A stretch of 64,000 bases of DNA from Carpediemonas membranifera. Lineage: Eukaryota > Fornicata. The stretch is from assembly GCA_019828565.1 (NCBI GenBank), contig JAHDYR010000012.1, positions 930,001 to 994,000 on the forward strand, given 5' to 3'. The notes under the pieces were generated by a model. The model was not told where the DNA came from, did no database searches, and saw nothing but the letters and a program-made list of their open reading frames with translations. Both the position numbers and the translations under genes were made by a program. Below, piece by piece: positions 51,385 through 60,529 of this stretch (the stretch's first letter is position 1; the number at the start of each line of letters is the position of its first letter).

Positions 51385-52692
51385 TTACACGTGCTCCTCG
51401 GTGGTGGTGTGGAGCTTGCCGTCGACGAGCTTGTGGACGAACTGCTGGGGAACGGGGATCTCCTCCTCGAGCCACATAGGCAGGACGTTCATGTCCGTGG
51501 ACGTCGAGGAGTGGAGCTCGACGGCGGCAGCAGTCTCGGACAGGTGGACCTGGATGCCGCGGGTGTTGTCGATCGTCATGGTCGGGCAGGTGCCGTTAAT
51601 CTGCACCTCGAGCTTCTTCGAGTTGATCACCTCAATCGAGGCTGTCGTCGTCTCGACGATGATGCCGCAACCCCTGCAGTTGTCGACCGTGAGCTGGTTG
51701 AACTTGGTCGGTAGTTGGACGACGCAGTCGACGAGGTTGTACAGGTAGACAGACTGCCCGCTCTCGGCCTCGTGCACGATGGCCTTGTCCCCGACATAGT
51801 TCTCGATGGTCCACTTCCGCATCACGAGCTCCGTCTTGGGGGGGCGGGCGGGGGCGTCCTTCTTGGCGGCCACCGGCTTCTTGGCGGGGGCCTGGGACTT
51901 GACGGGGGCCTGCTTCGGCTGGTTCTTCGTCTTCATGTCCTTCGTCACGTGCTTCATCATCGTCGTCGGGTCCTTGCCGTCGAACGCATCAAACAGACCG
52001 CCGCCAGTGGGGGGGTTAGGGGCAATCTTCATGGCAGGATGGACGGACTTGAGGTCGGCGCCGTTGGGGCACCACTTGAGCCCAGTCTTGAAGTTCTCGC
52101 GGATGTACTCCTCGAGCTGCTTGAAGAAGGCGTCGATGGCCGTGGCGAAGCGCGTGTCCACCGTGTCCCTGCCCGCCTGGCCCTTGCGGACCCGGTTGGC
52201 GTACATCATGGCGCTGCCGCCGATCTCCTTGACATACCCAGCGGGCGTGCCCATGCTGGGGTCCATGACGAGCCACTGCAGCGCGGACATGGCCTCGCCG
52301 AACGTCTTGAGGTGGTCGTAGTGGGCCGAGCGGCGATCGGGGTCTGCAAGCTTCATCGCAAGCTCGAACATGGGCTTAGTGGCCTCAGCGAGCTCAGCCA
52401 TACCGGGCTTCTTGGCGCGGAGGGAGATGTCGACGAAATCACGCATCATGGCGAGAACAGACATGACCTCGGCGGAAGCGGCCGCAACATCCTCACCGAT
52501 GGTCGCAGCCTCCTTATCGATCTTGCCAAATGTGTCCTGGATGATTTTGTCCAGCTGGGTGACGAGGGGATCGATCTCAGCTTCAGTGGGCTTCTGAGTA
52601 TCGGCAGAAGCAGGAGCTGGAGCGGTACTGGATCCGAGGGCGGTCTCCATGCGTACAACGGCGTTTTCAAAGCGGTGGATTAGCGCTTCCAT
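51385..52692 (-). CDS. CAP: Adenylyl cyclase-associated protein (CAP/Srv2)
   Basis: The protein has 435 residues. Residues 1-45 are a short coiled-coil start (MEALIHRFENAVVRMETAL), which in CAPs drives oligomerisation. Residues ~50-215 are the helical folded domain (HFD), with LQWLVMDPSMGTPAGYVKE and MMYANRVRKG close to the family pattern. Residues ~225-285 are a Pro/Ala/Lys linker where the WH2 motif should lie; only KDPTTMMKHVTKDMKTKN resembles it. Residues ~290-435 are the CARP beta-helix (WTIENYVGDKAIVHEAESG, VDCVVQLPTKFNQLTVDNCRGC is within it) ending in VDGKLHTTTEEHV. CAP recycles cofilin-bound actin monomers. The polyproline stretch of animal CAPs is reduced. Confidence 0.94.
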   Translation of the reverse strand: MEALIHRFENAVVRMETALGSSTAPAPASADTQKPTEAEIDPLVTQLDKIIQDTFGKIDKEAATIGEDVAAASAEVMSVLAMMRDFVDISLRAKKPGMAELAEATKPMFELAMKLADPDRRSAHYDHLKTFGEAMSALQWLVMDPSMGTPAGYVKEIGGSAMMYANRVRKGQAGRDTVDTRFATAIDAFFKQLEEYIRENFKTGLKWCPNGADLKSVHPAMKIAPNPPTGGGLFDAFDGKDPTTMMKHVTKDMKTKNQPKQAPVKSQAPAKKPVAAKKDAPARPPKTELVMRKWTIENYVGDKAIVHEAESGQSVYLYNLVDCVVQLPTKFNQLTVDNCRGCGIIVETTTASIEVINSKKLEVQINGTCPTMTIDNTRGIQVHLSETAAAVELHSSTSTDMNVLPMWLEEEIPVPQQFVHKLVDGKLHTTTEEHV

Positions 52693-52960
52693 CTGTTTGA
52701 GGTGTTCTTATTGTGTGTCCGACTCCGCGACTGTCATCGGCACGAGTTGACGAGGCTGATTCATCGAGACCAAGGGTCAGGGTGATGGTTATAAAGGAAT
52801 CTATCGTCATCGGCACTCGACACAGTTGGCACAAGCGTACTGTGCGCCGCATGGCTTGATCGGATGCTCTCAGCGCGGCCCGCTCATCTCGACAGCCGCA
52901 CTGGGAGTGGGGGCTCGGTACCCTGATAATATGGTATTTAGCACTGTTGGGGCTGCATTC
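52693..52960. other. Intergenic region upstream of CAP
   Basis: This is 268 bp between two minus-strand genes. On the CAP coding strand a CTTTATAACC sequence lies about 100 bp before the ATG and could be TATA-like. The sequence CATCGGCAC followed by GA occurs twice (near 52735 and 52808). Confidence 0.4.
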
Positions 52961-55582
52961 TCAGTGACCCCTCTCCGGGGGACCGAGAGTCTCGCTCGTG
53001 TCCACGGCGTCGTCTGAGAGGTACGTCTCGATGCTCGAGTCGTCCTCGCTGCCCATCTCCTCCACGGGGTTCATCCGGGCTGGAATATTCAGCACCTCGA
53101 CGCGGCTCGACTGGGCGGGCGGCCGCATCAGCTGGGCGACCCGCTCCGCCGGGCCCATGAGCCCGTGCGGGTACAGGGCCATGCGGGGCTCCCGGGCACG
53201 GTCGATTGCGGTGTGGAGGTGGGCGATGGGCTTGTATGCGCACTTGTTCGCCTCGACCAACGGGTGAAGGGCCGCGAGCTCGGGCATGACACGGGTCGAC
53301 ACAGCGAGGAGCGGCTCGACCAGGAACTTGAAGAACGAGTGCTGGGACCCCTCTGGGTCGGGGCGGGTCCTGTCACTGAATGGACCGACCACCATGCCGA
53401 GGTGGGCCTGCAGGTCGCCCTGAATGAGGCGCTGCTCAAAGGCACGCTCGTTCCAGGCGCGGTAGAGGTTGATCGGCAGCATGTGGTTGCTGAGGTGCGC
53501 GATGCAGAGGATGGCCTGCAGCAGGAGAACCCGCTCGCTGTACTTCTCGCCAAAGGACTCGAGGCCGGCGTCGATGCGCGCGTCGAGGTCGTTGGCGACG
53601 GAGCTGACATTCGATGACGTCGTAGTCAGCACCAGCGTGATCACCGTATCCCGGATCTCCTTCCGCTGGGCGGCGGGCAGGTTGCTGAAGATGGCGCAGT
53701 CGGGCCGGGCGGTGAGCTCGAAGAAGTTAGCGAGGGCGTTGAACTCATTGGGCAGCCAGTCGTTGTACCGCACCGCCAGGAACGCCTCGATGTCGCAAAG
53801 AAAGGAGTTGGTGACACCGCTGTGGCCCAGGTCCCCGATGGCCGCGGCGAACAGCAGCGAGATGATGTCGAGATCGGTCAGCACCGACGCCACCTGCACG
53901 TTCGCGACGATCCAGAATGTTGAGTGGACGACCAGTGCGGCGCGGACGCTGTTGTGGAAGGGGTGGGGCTCGTACCGGCTGAGCATGTGGGCGAGCAGGG
54001 ACTGCAGCAGGTCCATGGGGATGTTGAACGTCTCGATGTAGTTGAAGTAGTCCACCGCCGCACAGAGCACCACCTGCAGCGCACGGCCGTCGAGCGCGTC
54101 GTTGTGGCGCTGGGTGTCAAAGCCCCAGTCGAGGAACGTCGACAGCGCCTCGAACACGGCGCCCTCGAAGTCCACCTGGCTCGTGCTGCTGTTCTTACGG
54201 CCCCCGGCCCCCGCAGGCTTGGTCTGGGGCTGCCTGCCGTCCGACACGTCCACCGACGTGGTCCCGGAGGAGTCCTGCGCCATCGTTTGTGCGAGGAGGA
54301 CGCTGAACCGCTCGTTGTGGTCGGGGAGCTGCTCGTGCCCGACACGTTGCATGCTGACGGTACGGCCGATGCTGTTGGTCACGGAGCTGCTGGAGTCATC
54401 GTGCGAGTCGTGCATGACGCCGTGGCCGGTCCAGCTACTGATGAACGATGCCGCCGCGTCTTCCTTGGTCGGGTTGCGGTGGATGATCTGGTCGACCCGG
54501 GCCTGGCACAGCCGGATCACGCGGAGATGCCGCATGTCGGTGGTCGTGCTGGCGAACGAATCCAGCAACCGCAGTACGCAGGCCACTTGCTGGTGCTGGT
54601 CGCGCGTGTCGGTCGGCATCTCCGACAGCGGGTCGAGGGAGGCGAGTATGGACGCCTTGAGGTCCTCGAGCCACATGAGGTGTGTGGCGCGAAGGGCCGC
54701 CAAGGTTTCGTCTAGGGTCCGGCCGACATCCGACACGCGCGCACGGAAGACCGTCATCAGCGCCGCGCTGAGCACGCACATGAGGCCCGCCAGACCGATC
54801 TCCGAGATGTAAGTGGGGCGGTCGAAGTCGAGCGGGATGTTGAGGGTGACGCCGATGCACACAGAAAGGGCTGAGCCCACCAGCATCGCAGACGACGAGT
54901 AGAACAGGCACACGCACAGCTCAAACGCCACAATGGGAAGGGGAAACAGGCTCGGTGGCAGGACCGCCATGCAGAACGTCGTCACGAGGGCCAGCAACCC
55001 GGCGACGCACGATGCCGCAGTACGGGCAGATGGCCCGCTCGTCAGGGTCATTGAGAGCATCAGCAGCACGGACAGGCTCTGCACAATGGCGACGGCAGCG
55101 GTGGCGCGGCTGAGGTTGTGATGCAGGATGGTGAGAAACACAGCAAGTGCCGTGACGACGATGCAGAGGGTGATCTTTGCCGCCATGGCTACGGGTGCGT
55201 TGATGAACGTGTACTCCTTGAATGCCGGTGCCAGGTTGTCGAGCAGGTTGATAATAGCCTCGCTATCGTCCTCGTCCTCTTGGTCAAACTCAGCTTCCAA
55301 AGAGGAGTTGCTCGATCGGCGCATACGGCGTACATTATAGTTAGAAGTCACTGTTGTGTCGTCGTGGGGGACAGTCTGTCCTATTGCGAGCGTGGGAAGG
55401 TTGAACGAGCCGTGCCGCGGGGAATTATCACGGATGTGCGGCTGGATCCAGCTCTCATCGATCGATTCATCTACCATAGAGCTTGCTAATGAATCAAACT
55501 CGTCTGTACTATCATCTTGTTGGTCAGTTGCCAGCATTTGGCCACTGTTCGGGGGGTAAATATCGTAAAAATGGCTGCTCAT
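52961..55582 (-). CDS. Membrane-anchored PDE-like protein, metal ligands missing
   Basis: The protein has 873 residues. Residues 1-125 are acidic and disordered. Residues ~133-280 hold about six transmembrane helices (KITLCIVVTALAVFLTILHH, VAIVQSLSVLLMLSMTL). The C-terminal ~330 residues match the 3'5'-cyclic nucleotide phosphodiesterase fold: FHNSVRAALVVHS near 542, LLFAAAIGDLGHSGVTNSFL near 584, LQAILCIAHLSNHM near 696. In active enzymes these read H-N-x-x-H-A, H-D-x-x-H-x-G-x-x-N and a T-x-x-D-L-S block. Here the second His of the first motif is Arg, the His of the HD pair is Gly, and the Asp before L-S is His. Three of the metal-binding positions are gone, so hydrolysis is unlikely; nucleotide sensing or scaffolding is possible. 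Confidence 0.85.
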   Translation of the reverse strand: MSSHFYDIYPPNSGQMLATDQQDDSTDEFDSLASSMVDESIDESWIQPHIRDNSPRHGSFNLPTLAIGQTVPHDDTTVTSNYNVRRMRRSSNSSLEAEFDQEDEDDSEAIINLLDNLAPAFKEYTFINAPVAMAAKITLCIVVTALAVFLTILHHNLSRATAAVAIVQSLSVLLMLSMTLTSGPSARTAASCVAGLLALVTTFCMAVLPPSLFPLPIVAFELCVCLFYSSSAMLVGSALSVCIGVTLNIPLDFDRPTYISEIGLAGLMCVLSAALMTVFRARVSDVGRTLDETLAALRATHLMWLEDLKASILASLDPLSEMPTDTRDQHQQVACVLRLLDSFASTTTDMRHLRVIRLCQARVDQIIHRNPTKEDAAASFISSWTGHGVMHDSHDDSSSSVTNSIGRTVSMQRVGHEQLPDHNERFSVLLAQTMAQDSSGTTSVDVSDGRQPQTKPAGAGGRKNSSTSQVDFEGAVFEALSTFLDWGFDTQRHNDALDGRALQVVLCAAVDYFNYIETFNIPMDLLQSLLAHMLSRYEPHPFHNSVRAALVVHSTFWIVANVQVASVLTDLDIISLLFAAAIGDLGHSGVTNSFLCDIEAFLAVRYNDWLPNEFNALANFFELTARPDCAIFSNLPAAQRKEIRDTVITLVLTTTSSNVSSVANDLDARIDAGLESFGEKYSERVLLLQAILCIAHLSNHMLPINLYRAWNERAFEQRLIQGDLQAHLGMVVGPFSDRTRPDPEGSQHSFFKFLVEPLLAVSTRVMPELAALHPLVEANKCAYKPIAHLHTAIDRAREPRMALYPHGLMGPAERVAQLMRPPAQSSRVEVLNIPARMNPVEEMGSEDDSSIETYLSDDAVDTSETLGPPERGH

Positions 55583-55624
55583 GTACGCCGTAAATCTCTC
55601 TCATCTTGAAACGCAAATGACAAT

Positions 55625-56959
55625 TTAGAACATGCTGCCGTCGCTGTCCTCCTCGCTGCTGTCCGAGCTGCTGTCCGAGCTGCTATCGGAGCTGCTATCG
55701 GAGCTGCCAGACTCGTCGTCGTCCTCCTCGACGACCACGTCGTGTCCTGTGAAAACGAACCACGGCGCCCGCCATGTCCTGGTCTTGTTGAGCTTGTCGC
55801 TGTACTGCACCACGGTCTCCTCGCCGTCGACCTCGAGGACCTTGGCGACGAAGGGGGTCGGGCCGTTTGCCGGTGCCGTTACGCCTGGCCGCACGACCAC
55901 CTCGGCCCCCACGTGGACGGGCTTGAGGCCCTTGGTGATGAGCATGCGGGCCAGCATGGCGAGGAGCGTGTGTGGAGCGTCGTCGAGCCGGCCGTTGGCG
56001 AGGGCGGCCACGGGGTTCAGCATCACCGCCGCAGACGTCACACGGTCCAGCTCAGCATCGGAGAAGGCCGCTAGGAATCGCTCGAAGTTGTCCACGGCGA
56101 CAAGGGCAGAGATCTTGTCGGCCATCAGACGCACGAGGGCAACCTTGAGCGCGGGGACGCCGAGCTCGCGGGACAGCTGGTACATGCGGCACACCATGCC
56201 CGCCAGCCCCTCCACGGCGAAGGACTCGCCGTGCTCGGGGGTGAACAGCTGGGCGCCGGCGTCGGCCAGCTCCATGGTCCCGGAATACATAAAGTCCACC
56301 GCGACCTGGACAACGGGAGCGGGGAACGGCAGAGGGAGCGATGAAACGGCCCTGTTGGCCGCGATGAGCTCCCGGATGCGGGTTGATGAGGCGGCCAGGA
56401 CGACCTTGTGTGCGGCAACCTCCCCGGCCTGGCAGACGAGGGTGAAGTCGGTCGGGAGGACGCCCTTCGAGGGGTGGATGGCGTCGAAGGTGGGGTGGGC
56501 GGCCTTGAGCCGGATTTCTTCGCCAATGGCCGTGCCTTGCTCCTTCCGGATGCGGATGCAGCGGATGCGGCAGTCCCGGCCGGAGCTGTGGTTCTGCAGC
56601 ACGGATAGCTCGATCTGGGACACCGCAGCGGGACACTTGGTGGGAAGATCGAACCACCCGGTTGCCTTGGCGAGATTATAGCGAGAGGTGACACTGGCTG
56701 TTCCGGGGGACTTTGCGACGAGACGGATAACCTTGGGGCAGTAGGACTCGTCAGAGGAGTCTAAATACACAAATACACTCGAAATAACTTCCATTGGGGA
56801 CAGGGCGAGGTATACCTTGTGTGGTGTGGAAGCGTTGGACTCCCAGTAGTTACCGGGACCCCGCATGACGTTCTGAATGTTACTGGACGCCGTATCGGAC
56901 GTCACGTTAAAGGATTTTGATAGATCAGCCGGGCACTGGCGCAGTGGTCTGAGCGGCAT
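55625..56959 (-). CDS. DOC/APC10-like + BTB/POZ protein with acidic tail
   Basis: The protein has 444 residues from ATG at 56959. Residues ~28-142 look like the DOC (APC10) jellyroll: VFVYLDSSDESYCPKVIRL, GWFDLP, and above all IELSVLQNHSSGRDCRIRCI, close to the N-H-x-x-G-R-D-x-x-I-R block of APC10. Residues ~163-330 are a BTB/POZ domain (TDFTLVCQAGEVAAHKVVLA; VAVDFMYSGTMEL) with a BACK-like helical extension. Residues ~345-405 form a small barrel (VGAEVVVRPGV...TVVQYSDKLNKTR) of Tudor/chromo type. The tail is EEDDDESGSSDSSSDSSSD-like. BTB proteins recruit CUL3 and DOC domains occur in ubiquitin ligases, so a substrate-adaptor role is likely. Its first 10 codons are copied at 63550-63580. Confidence 0.85.
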   Translation of the reverse strand: MPLRPLRQCPADLSKSFNVTSDTASSNIQNVMRGPGNYWESNASTPHKVYLALSPMEVISSVFVYLDSSDESYCPKVIRLVAKSPGTASVTSRYNLAKATGWFDLPTKCPAAVSQIELSVLQNHSSGRDCRIRCIRIRKEQGTAIGEEIRLKAAHPTFDAIHPSKGVLPTDFTLVCQAGEVAAHKVVLAASSTRIRELIAANRAVSSLPLPFPAPVVQVAVDFMYSGTMELADAGAQLFTPEHGESFAVEGLAGMVCRMYQLSRELGVPALKVALVRLMADKISALVAVDNFERFLAAFSDAELDRVTSAAVMLNPVAALANGRLDDAPHTLLAMLARMLITKGLKPVHVGAEVVVRPGVTAPANGPTPFVAKVLEVDGEETVVQYSDKLNKTRTWRAPWFVFTGHDVVVEEDDDESGSSDSSSDSSSDSSSDSSEEDSDGSMF

Positions 56960-57526
56960 GTTTGGTTGCAATGTGCAGGTTTACGCTGGGTGCAATCCAT
57001 CACAGCCAAGGTCACCCATGGCTGGTGTGCATAATTCTGTGGCTGAATGGTCGTGTCTTGTGGCAGGCGTGTTGTGATGAAGCAGGCATGATGATTGATC
57101 AATGATAAACACGAAATCTGCACAAGCCAGGACGACGTTTTGCGCATTCAAAGCATGCACTCTGTGAGACCCTAAGTCGCGTGTCTCTCTCAGAGAGCTC
57201 TCGCAGGATTGCGGTGTCACAGACGCGGGTCAGTCCGGCAGCCGAGCCAGGTTGATGATTGCCATGATTGCAATGTCGCCTGCCGTATGGACAGCACATA
57301 CAGCGCCTCTCCTACTCCTCGGCTCTGACTCGCCTACCAGCTCGGCCGTCTTGGCCAGCGTTCTGATCCGGGCCTCAATCAGTCGGGCGGAGGCAAGACA
57401 GGAGCTGTACACCATATCATTCTCAATCTCCAGTTTCCCTTCATCGCGGGCACCCTGCTGCAGGGAAGAGCTGATTCACAGCAGCCAGTCGTAAACCTAA
57501 ACTTTTATGTATAAACGATCCGTGCC
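56960..57526. other. Region between the BTB gene and ALDH copy 1
   Basis: It holds the presumed BTB promoter (CAACCAAACATG at the start) and one short open frame at 57230-57415. A CTCTCTCAGAGAGCTCTC inverted repeat lies near 57185-57202 and also in the right arm. Confidence 0.55.
57230..57415 (-). CDS. Possible small protein, left arm copy
   Basis: The 61-codon frame (MVYSSCLASARLIEARIRTL...) is open for a further ~20 codons upstream (GARDEGKLEIEND). It reads as a helical, Ala/Arg/Glu-rich peptide with GDIAIMAIINLARL at the end. Codon bias resembles the surrounding genes. There is no known family and no Met upstream, so a missed short exon or a chance frame are both possible. Confidence 0.35.
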   Translation of the reverse strand: MVYSSCLASARLIEARIRTLAKTAELVGESEPRSRRGAVCAVHTAGDIAIMAIINLARLPD

Positions 57527-59980
57527 TTAGATGCCAGCGGGCATCCAGATGGTCTTGTACTCAACCGACTCGTGGAGGAACTCGAGGCCCTCGCCCTGCT
57601 CGTTGTCCATCCAGTCGCGCTGGACGCCGTGGGCGCACCAGGTGCGCTTGCAGTTGTCATGGGCGAGGTACTCGACGAAGAAGGCGGACTCGGCGTCGCC
57701 GAAGTGCCAGATCATCGTAAGGTCCTCGTGGGCAGCGATGACGCGGGAGGCCTGGGCCTGGCCGCCGGTGACGACGTTGATCACGCCAGCGGGGACGCTA
57801 GTGGTGTCGAAGATCTGGAACATGTCGGTCGCGCTGAGGGGTGGGCCTCGGAGGGCACAACAACGACAGCGTTACCGCGGGCGACAGCGGGGGCAAAGCT
57901 GGAGACAAAGCCGAGCAGGGGGTACTCCTCGGGGCAGACGATGCCGATGACACCGATGGGGTCGTTGACGGTCACGGTGAGGCCGTACACGGGCACCTCC
58001 TGCACGCGACCGCCCCACTTGTCCGCCCAGGAGGCGTACGTGAAGAGGCGCTCAATAGCCTTCTCGACCTCGGCGGTGCAGGACTCCATCGTGCGGCCAG
58101 TCATGATGTGGATGCGCTTGGCGAACTCCTCGACGCGGTAGGACAGGTTCTCGGCCATGTCGAAGAGAAGCTGGCCGCGCATGTGGGGCGCGGTCTTGGC
58201 CCAGCCGGGGGCAGCCTTGTGGGCAGCGTCGATAGCCTTGGCGACGTCGCCGGAGGTGGACTCGGCGATCTGGCCGATGACTTCACCAGTGGGGGTTCTG
58301 CACTGGTAGACGTAGTTGCTCGAGGCGGCGACCTGCTTGCCGGAGATGTAGAGCTTGGGAGACTTGTCGACAACGAGAGCGGGGTTGCCGAAGGGCACGT
58401 CGTTCTCGTCGATGATGCCGAACTGGCGGGTCGACCACTTCTCGAGGGCAGCAGCGAAGTCGCTGAGACGCTCAGTCCAGTCGTGCTTGTCGAAGGGCAT
58501 CCACTTGGGCTTGACGTAGTTCATGAGGCCCTCCTGGCCACCCCTGACGGCCGTAGCCAGTCTCCTTGCGGCCGCCGAAGGGGCCAGTGGCGTCGAACAT
58601 GTTGTAGCAGTTGACCCAGACCATACCGGCGCGGATCTGGTGGGCGACGTCGAGGGCGAGAGAGATGTTCTCGGACCAAACGCCGGAGCCGAGGCCGTAG
58701 CGCTGGTTGTTGGCCAGCTCAACGGCGTCCTTGGCGTCACGGAAGGTCATCGCGGCGACGACAGGGCCGAAGATCTCGTTCTGGACGACGGTCGAGGTGG
58801 GGCCGACGTTGGTGATGAGGGTGGGCACCCAGAAGTCACCAGTCTCGGGGATCTCGATATCGGGCTGCCAGACGTCGGCGCCCTCAGCGCGGGCCGTGTC
58901 GACGAGGCGCTGGATGCGAGCAGTGCCGGCGAGGACGGCGGACATGTCGATGCTCTTGTCGAGGGAGGTCGAGATGCGGATAGTGCTCATACGGCGGCGG
59001 ATCTTGGCGAAGAACTTCTCGGCGATAGACTCCTGCACGAGGAGACGGGAGCCGGCGGAGCAGATCTGGCCCTGGTTACGGAAGATGGCGTCCATGATGC
59101 CCTCGATGGCGCCGTCAAGGTCGGCGTCCTCGAAGATGATGTTGGGGGACTTGCCAGACATCTGGAGGGTGATGCCCTTGCCAGTGCCGGCGGTCGCCTT
59201 GCGGATGGACTGGCCGACGAGGGTCGAGCCGCAGAAGTCGACCTTTGCGACGTCGGGGTGGGAGGTGAGGCGCTCAGCCATGGCACGGCCACCGCAGACC
59301 ATGTTGATGACACCCTTGGGGAGGCCAACCTGGGCGCAGATCTCGCAGAAGGCGAGGGCGGTCAGGGGTGTGAGGGGGGCGGGCTTGACGACAACGGTGT
59401 TGCCCATAGCGAGAGCGGGGGCGACCTTCCAGGCCATCATGAGGAGGGGGAAGTTGAGGGGGGTGATGGCGGCGACGGGACCGCGGAGGGGGCCGTAGCC
59501 GGGGAGGATCTTGTCCGAGAGCTGGGCCCAGCCGGCGTGGTGGTAGAAGTGGCGGACACAGAGGGCCATGTCGATATCGCGGGCCTCGCGGATGGACTTG
59601 CCGTTGTCAAGGGCCTCGAGGACAGCGAGCAGGCCACTGTGCTTCTGGATCTGGCGGGCGATGGCGTAGATGTACTTGGCGCGGTCGTGGGGAGAAGTGG
59701 CGGCCCAGTCGGCGCGGGCGGCCTCAGCGGCGGCGACAGCCTTGTCGACACCCTCGACGCCAGCGTCGGCGACGTGGTAGAGGATCTCGCCGGTGCTGGG
59801 GGCGATGATGGGAGTCATGGCTTCCTCGTCCTCGGGGAACACCCACTCGTTGTTGATGAACATGCCGAAGCGGTGGTTGTGGCGATCAAGGTATTCCTTC
59901 GCCATTGCGTCGTTTTCGAATACTGGGCCGTATTCCATTGTATCGAAGAGCTGTGCGCACTTGGGTCTATTGTCCTCCAT
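57527..59980 (-). CDS. ALDH16A1: ALDH16-type tandem aldehyde dehydrogenase, copy 1 (two frame breaks)
   Basis: A protein of about 816 residues is read if two one-base breaks are ignored. They lie at the C4 run 58541-58544 (C3 in copy 2) and the G4 run near 57837-57840 (five in copy 2). Domain 1 (residues ~30-510) is a full ALDH fold: NGKSIREARDIDMALC, ITPLNFPLLMMAWKVAPALA, then LQMSGKSPNIIFEDADLD where the usual general-base Glu is Gln. GQICSAGSR has the catalytic Cys. EIFGPVVAAMTF and GPFGGRKETGYGR follow. Domain 2 (~520-816) is a second, shortened ALDH unit without a nucleophile Cys. Two domains, the second degenerate, define the ALDH16 family. Copies 1 and 2 are head to head. Confidence 0.88.
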
Positions 59981-60529
59981 TGTTGAACAAACTGCCTATG
60001 ATCGCTTCTGTCTGCTTCGCTTTGGCATGACCTCCCTGTTGCGATCGCAATCGAACGCACGATCAAAATCAGATCTTTCATTCGGGCGCCTTGGAGAGTG
60101 ATTCCAGCCTTGTAATGACGCTATCTGACCTCAGATGTCTGTTGGAAGGGGTGGCGTCGCTTTTCGGTGTCGAACAGTCGAATCTGACGGAGCACCAAAC
60201 ACGAGGACAAGAACGAATGCATCCAAGCGGAAGCTGAATCTGGATGCCTCGAGTTTACGATAGTGTTGCCTGGTAGGAGAACCCCTGCAGAGGTCTTGCT
60301 GGTTGGTACAGGAGCATTGTAAAGGAGCGCGATGACGCGACACCGAAAAGCGACGCCACCCCTTCCAACAGACATCTGAGGTCAGATAGCGTCATTACAA
60401 GGCTGGAATCACTCTCCAAGGCGCCCGAATGAAAGATCTGATTTTGATCGTGCGTTCGATTGCGATCGCAACAGGGAGGTCATGCCAAAGCGAAGCAGAC
60501 AGAAGCGATCATAGGCAGTTTGTTCAACA
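59981..60529. other. Divergent promoter region between the two ALDH copies
   Basis: It consists of 192 bp of left arm, the 165 bp spacer, and 192 bp of right arm. Each ALDH copy therefore keeps an identical ~190 bp upstream region. No other gene is seen. Confidence 0.7.
60173..60337. other. Spacer of the inverted duplication (165 bp)
   Basis: This is unique sequence at the centre of the palindrome, between the two ALDH copies' upstream regions. I see no gene, tRNA or terminator-like hairpin. Confidence 0.8.

Larger units (their letters stand above)
56929..60172 (+). repeat. Left arm of a 3.24 kb inverted duplication
   Basis: The reverse complement matches 60338-63580 almost throughout; positions add up to about 120510. 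It contains the first 10 codons and promoter of the BTB gene, a small ORF, and a complete ALDH gene. The match ends abruptly at both borders. Differences between arms are mostly single C/G-run indels and a few substitutions. Confidence 0.95.
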
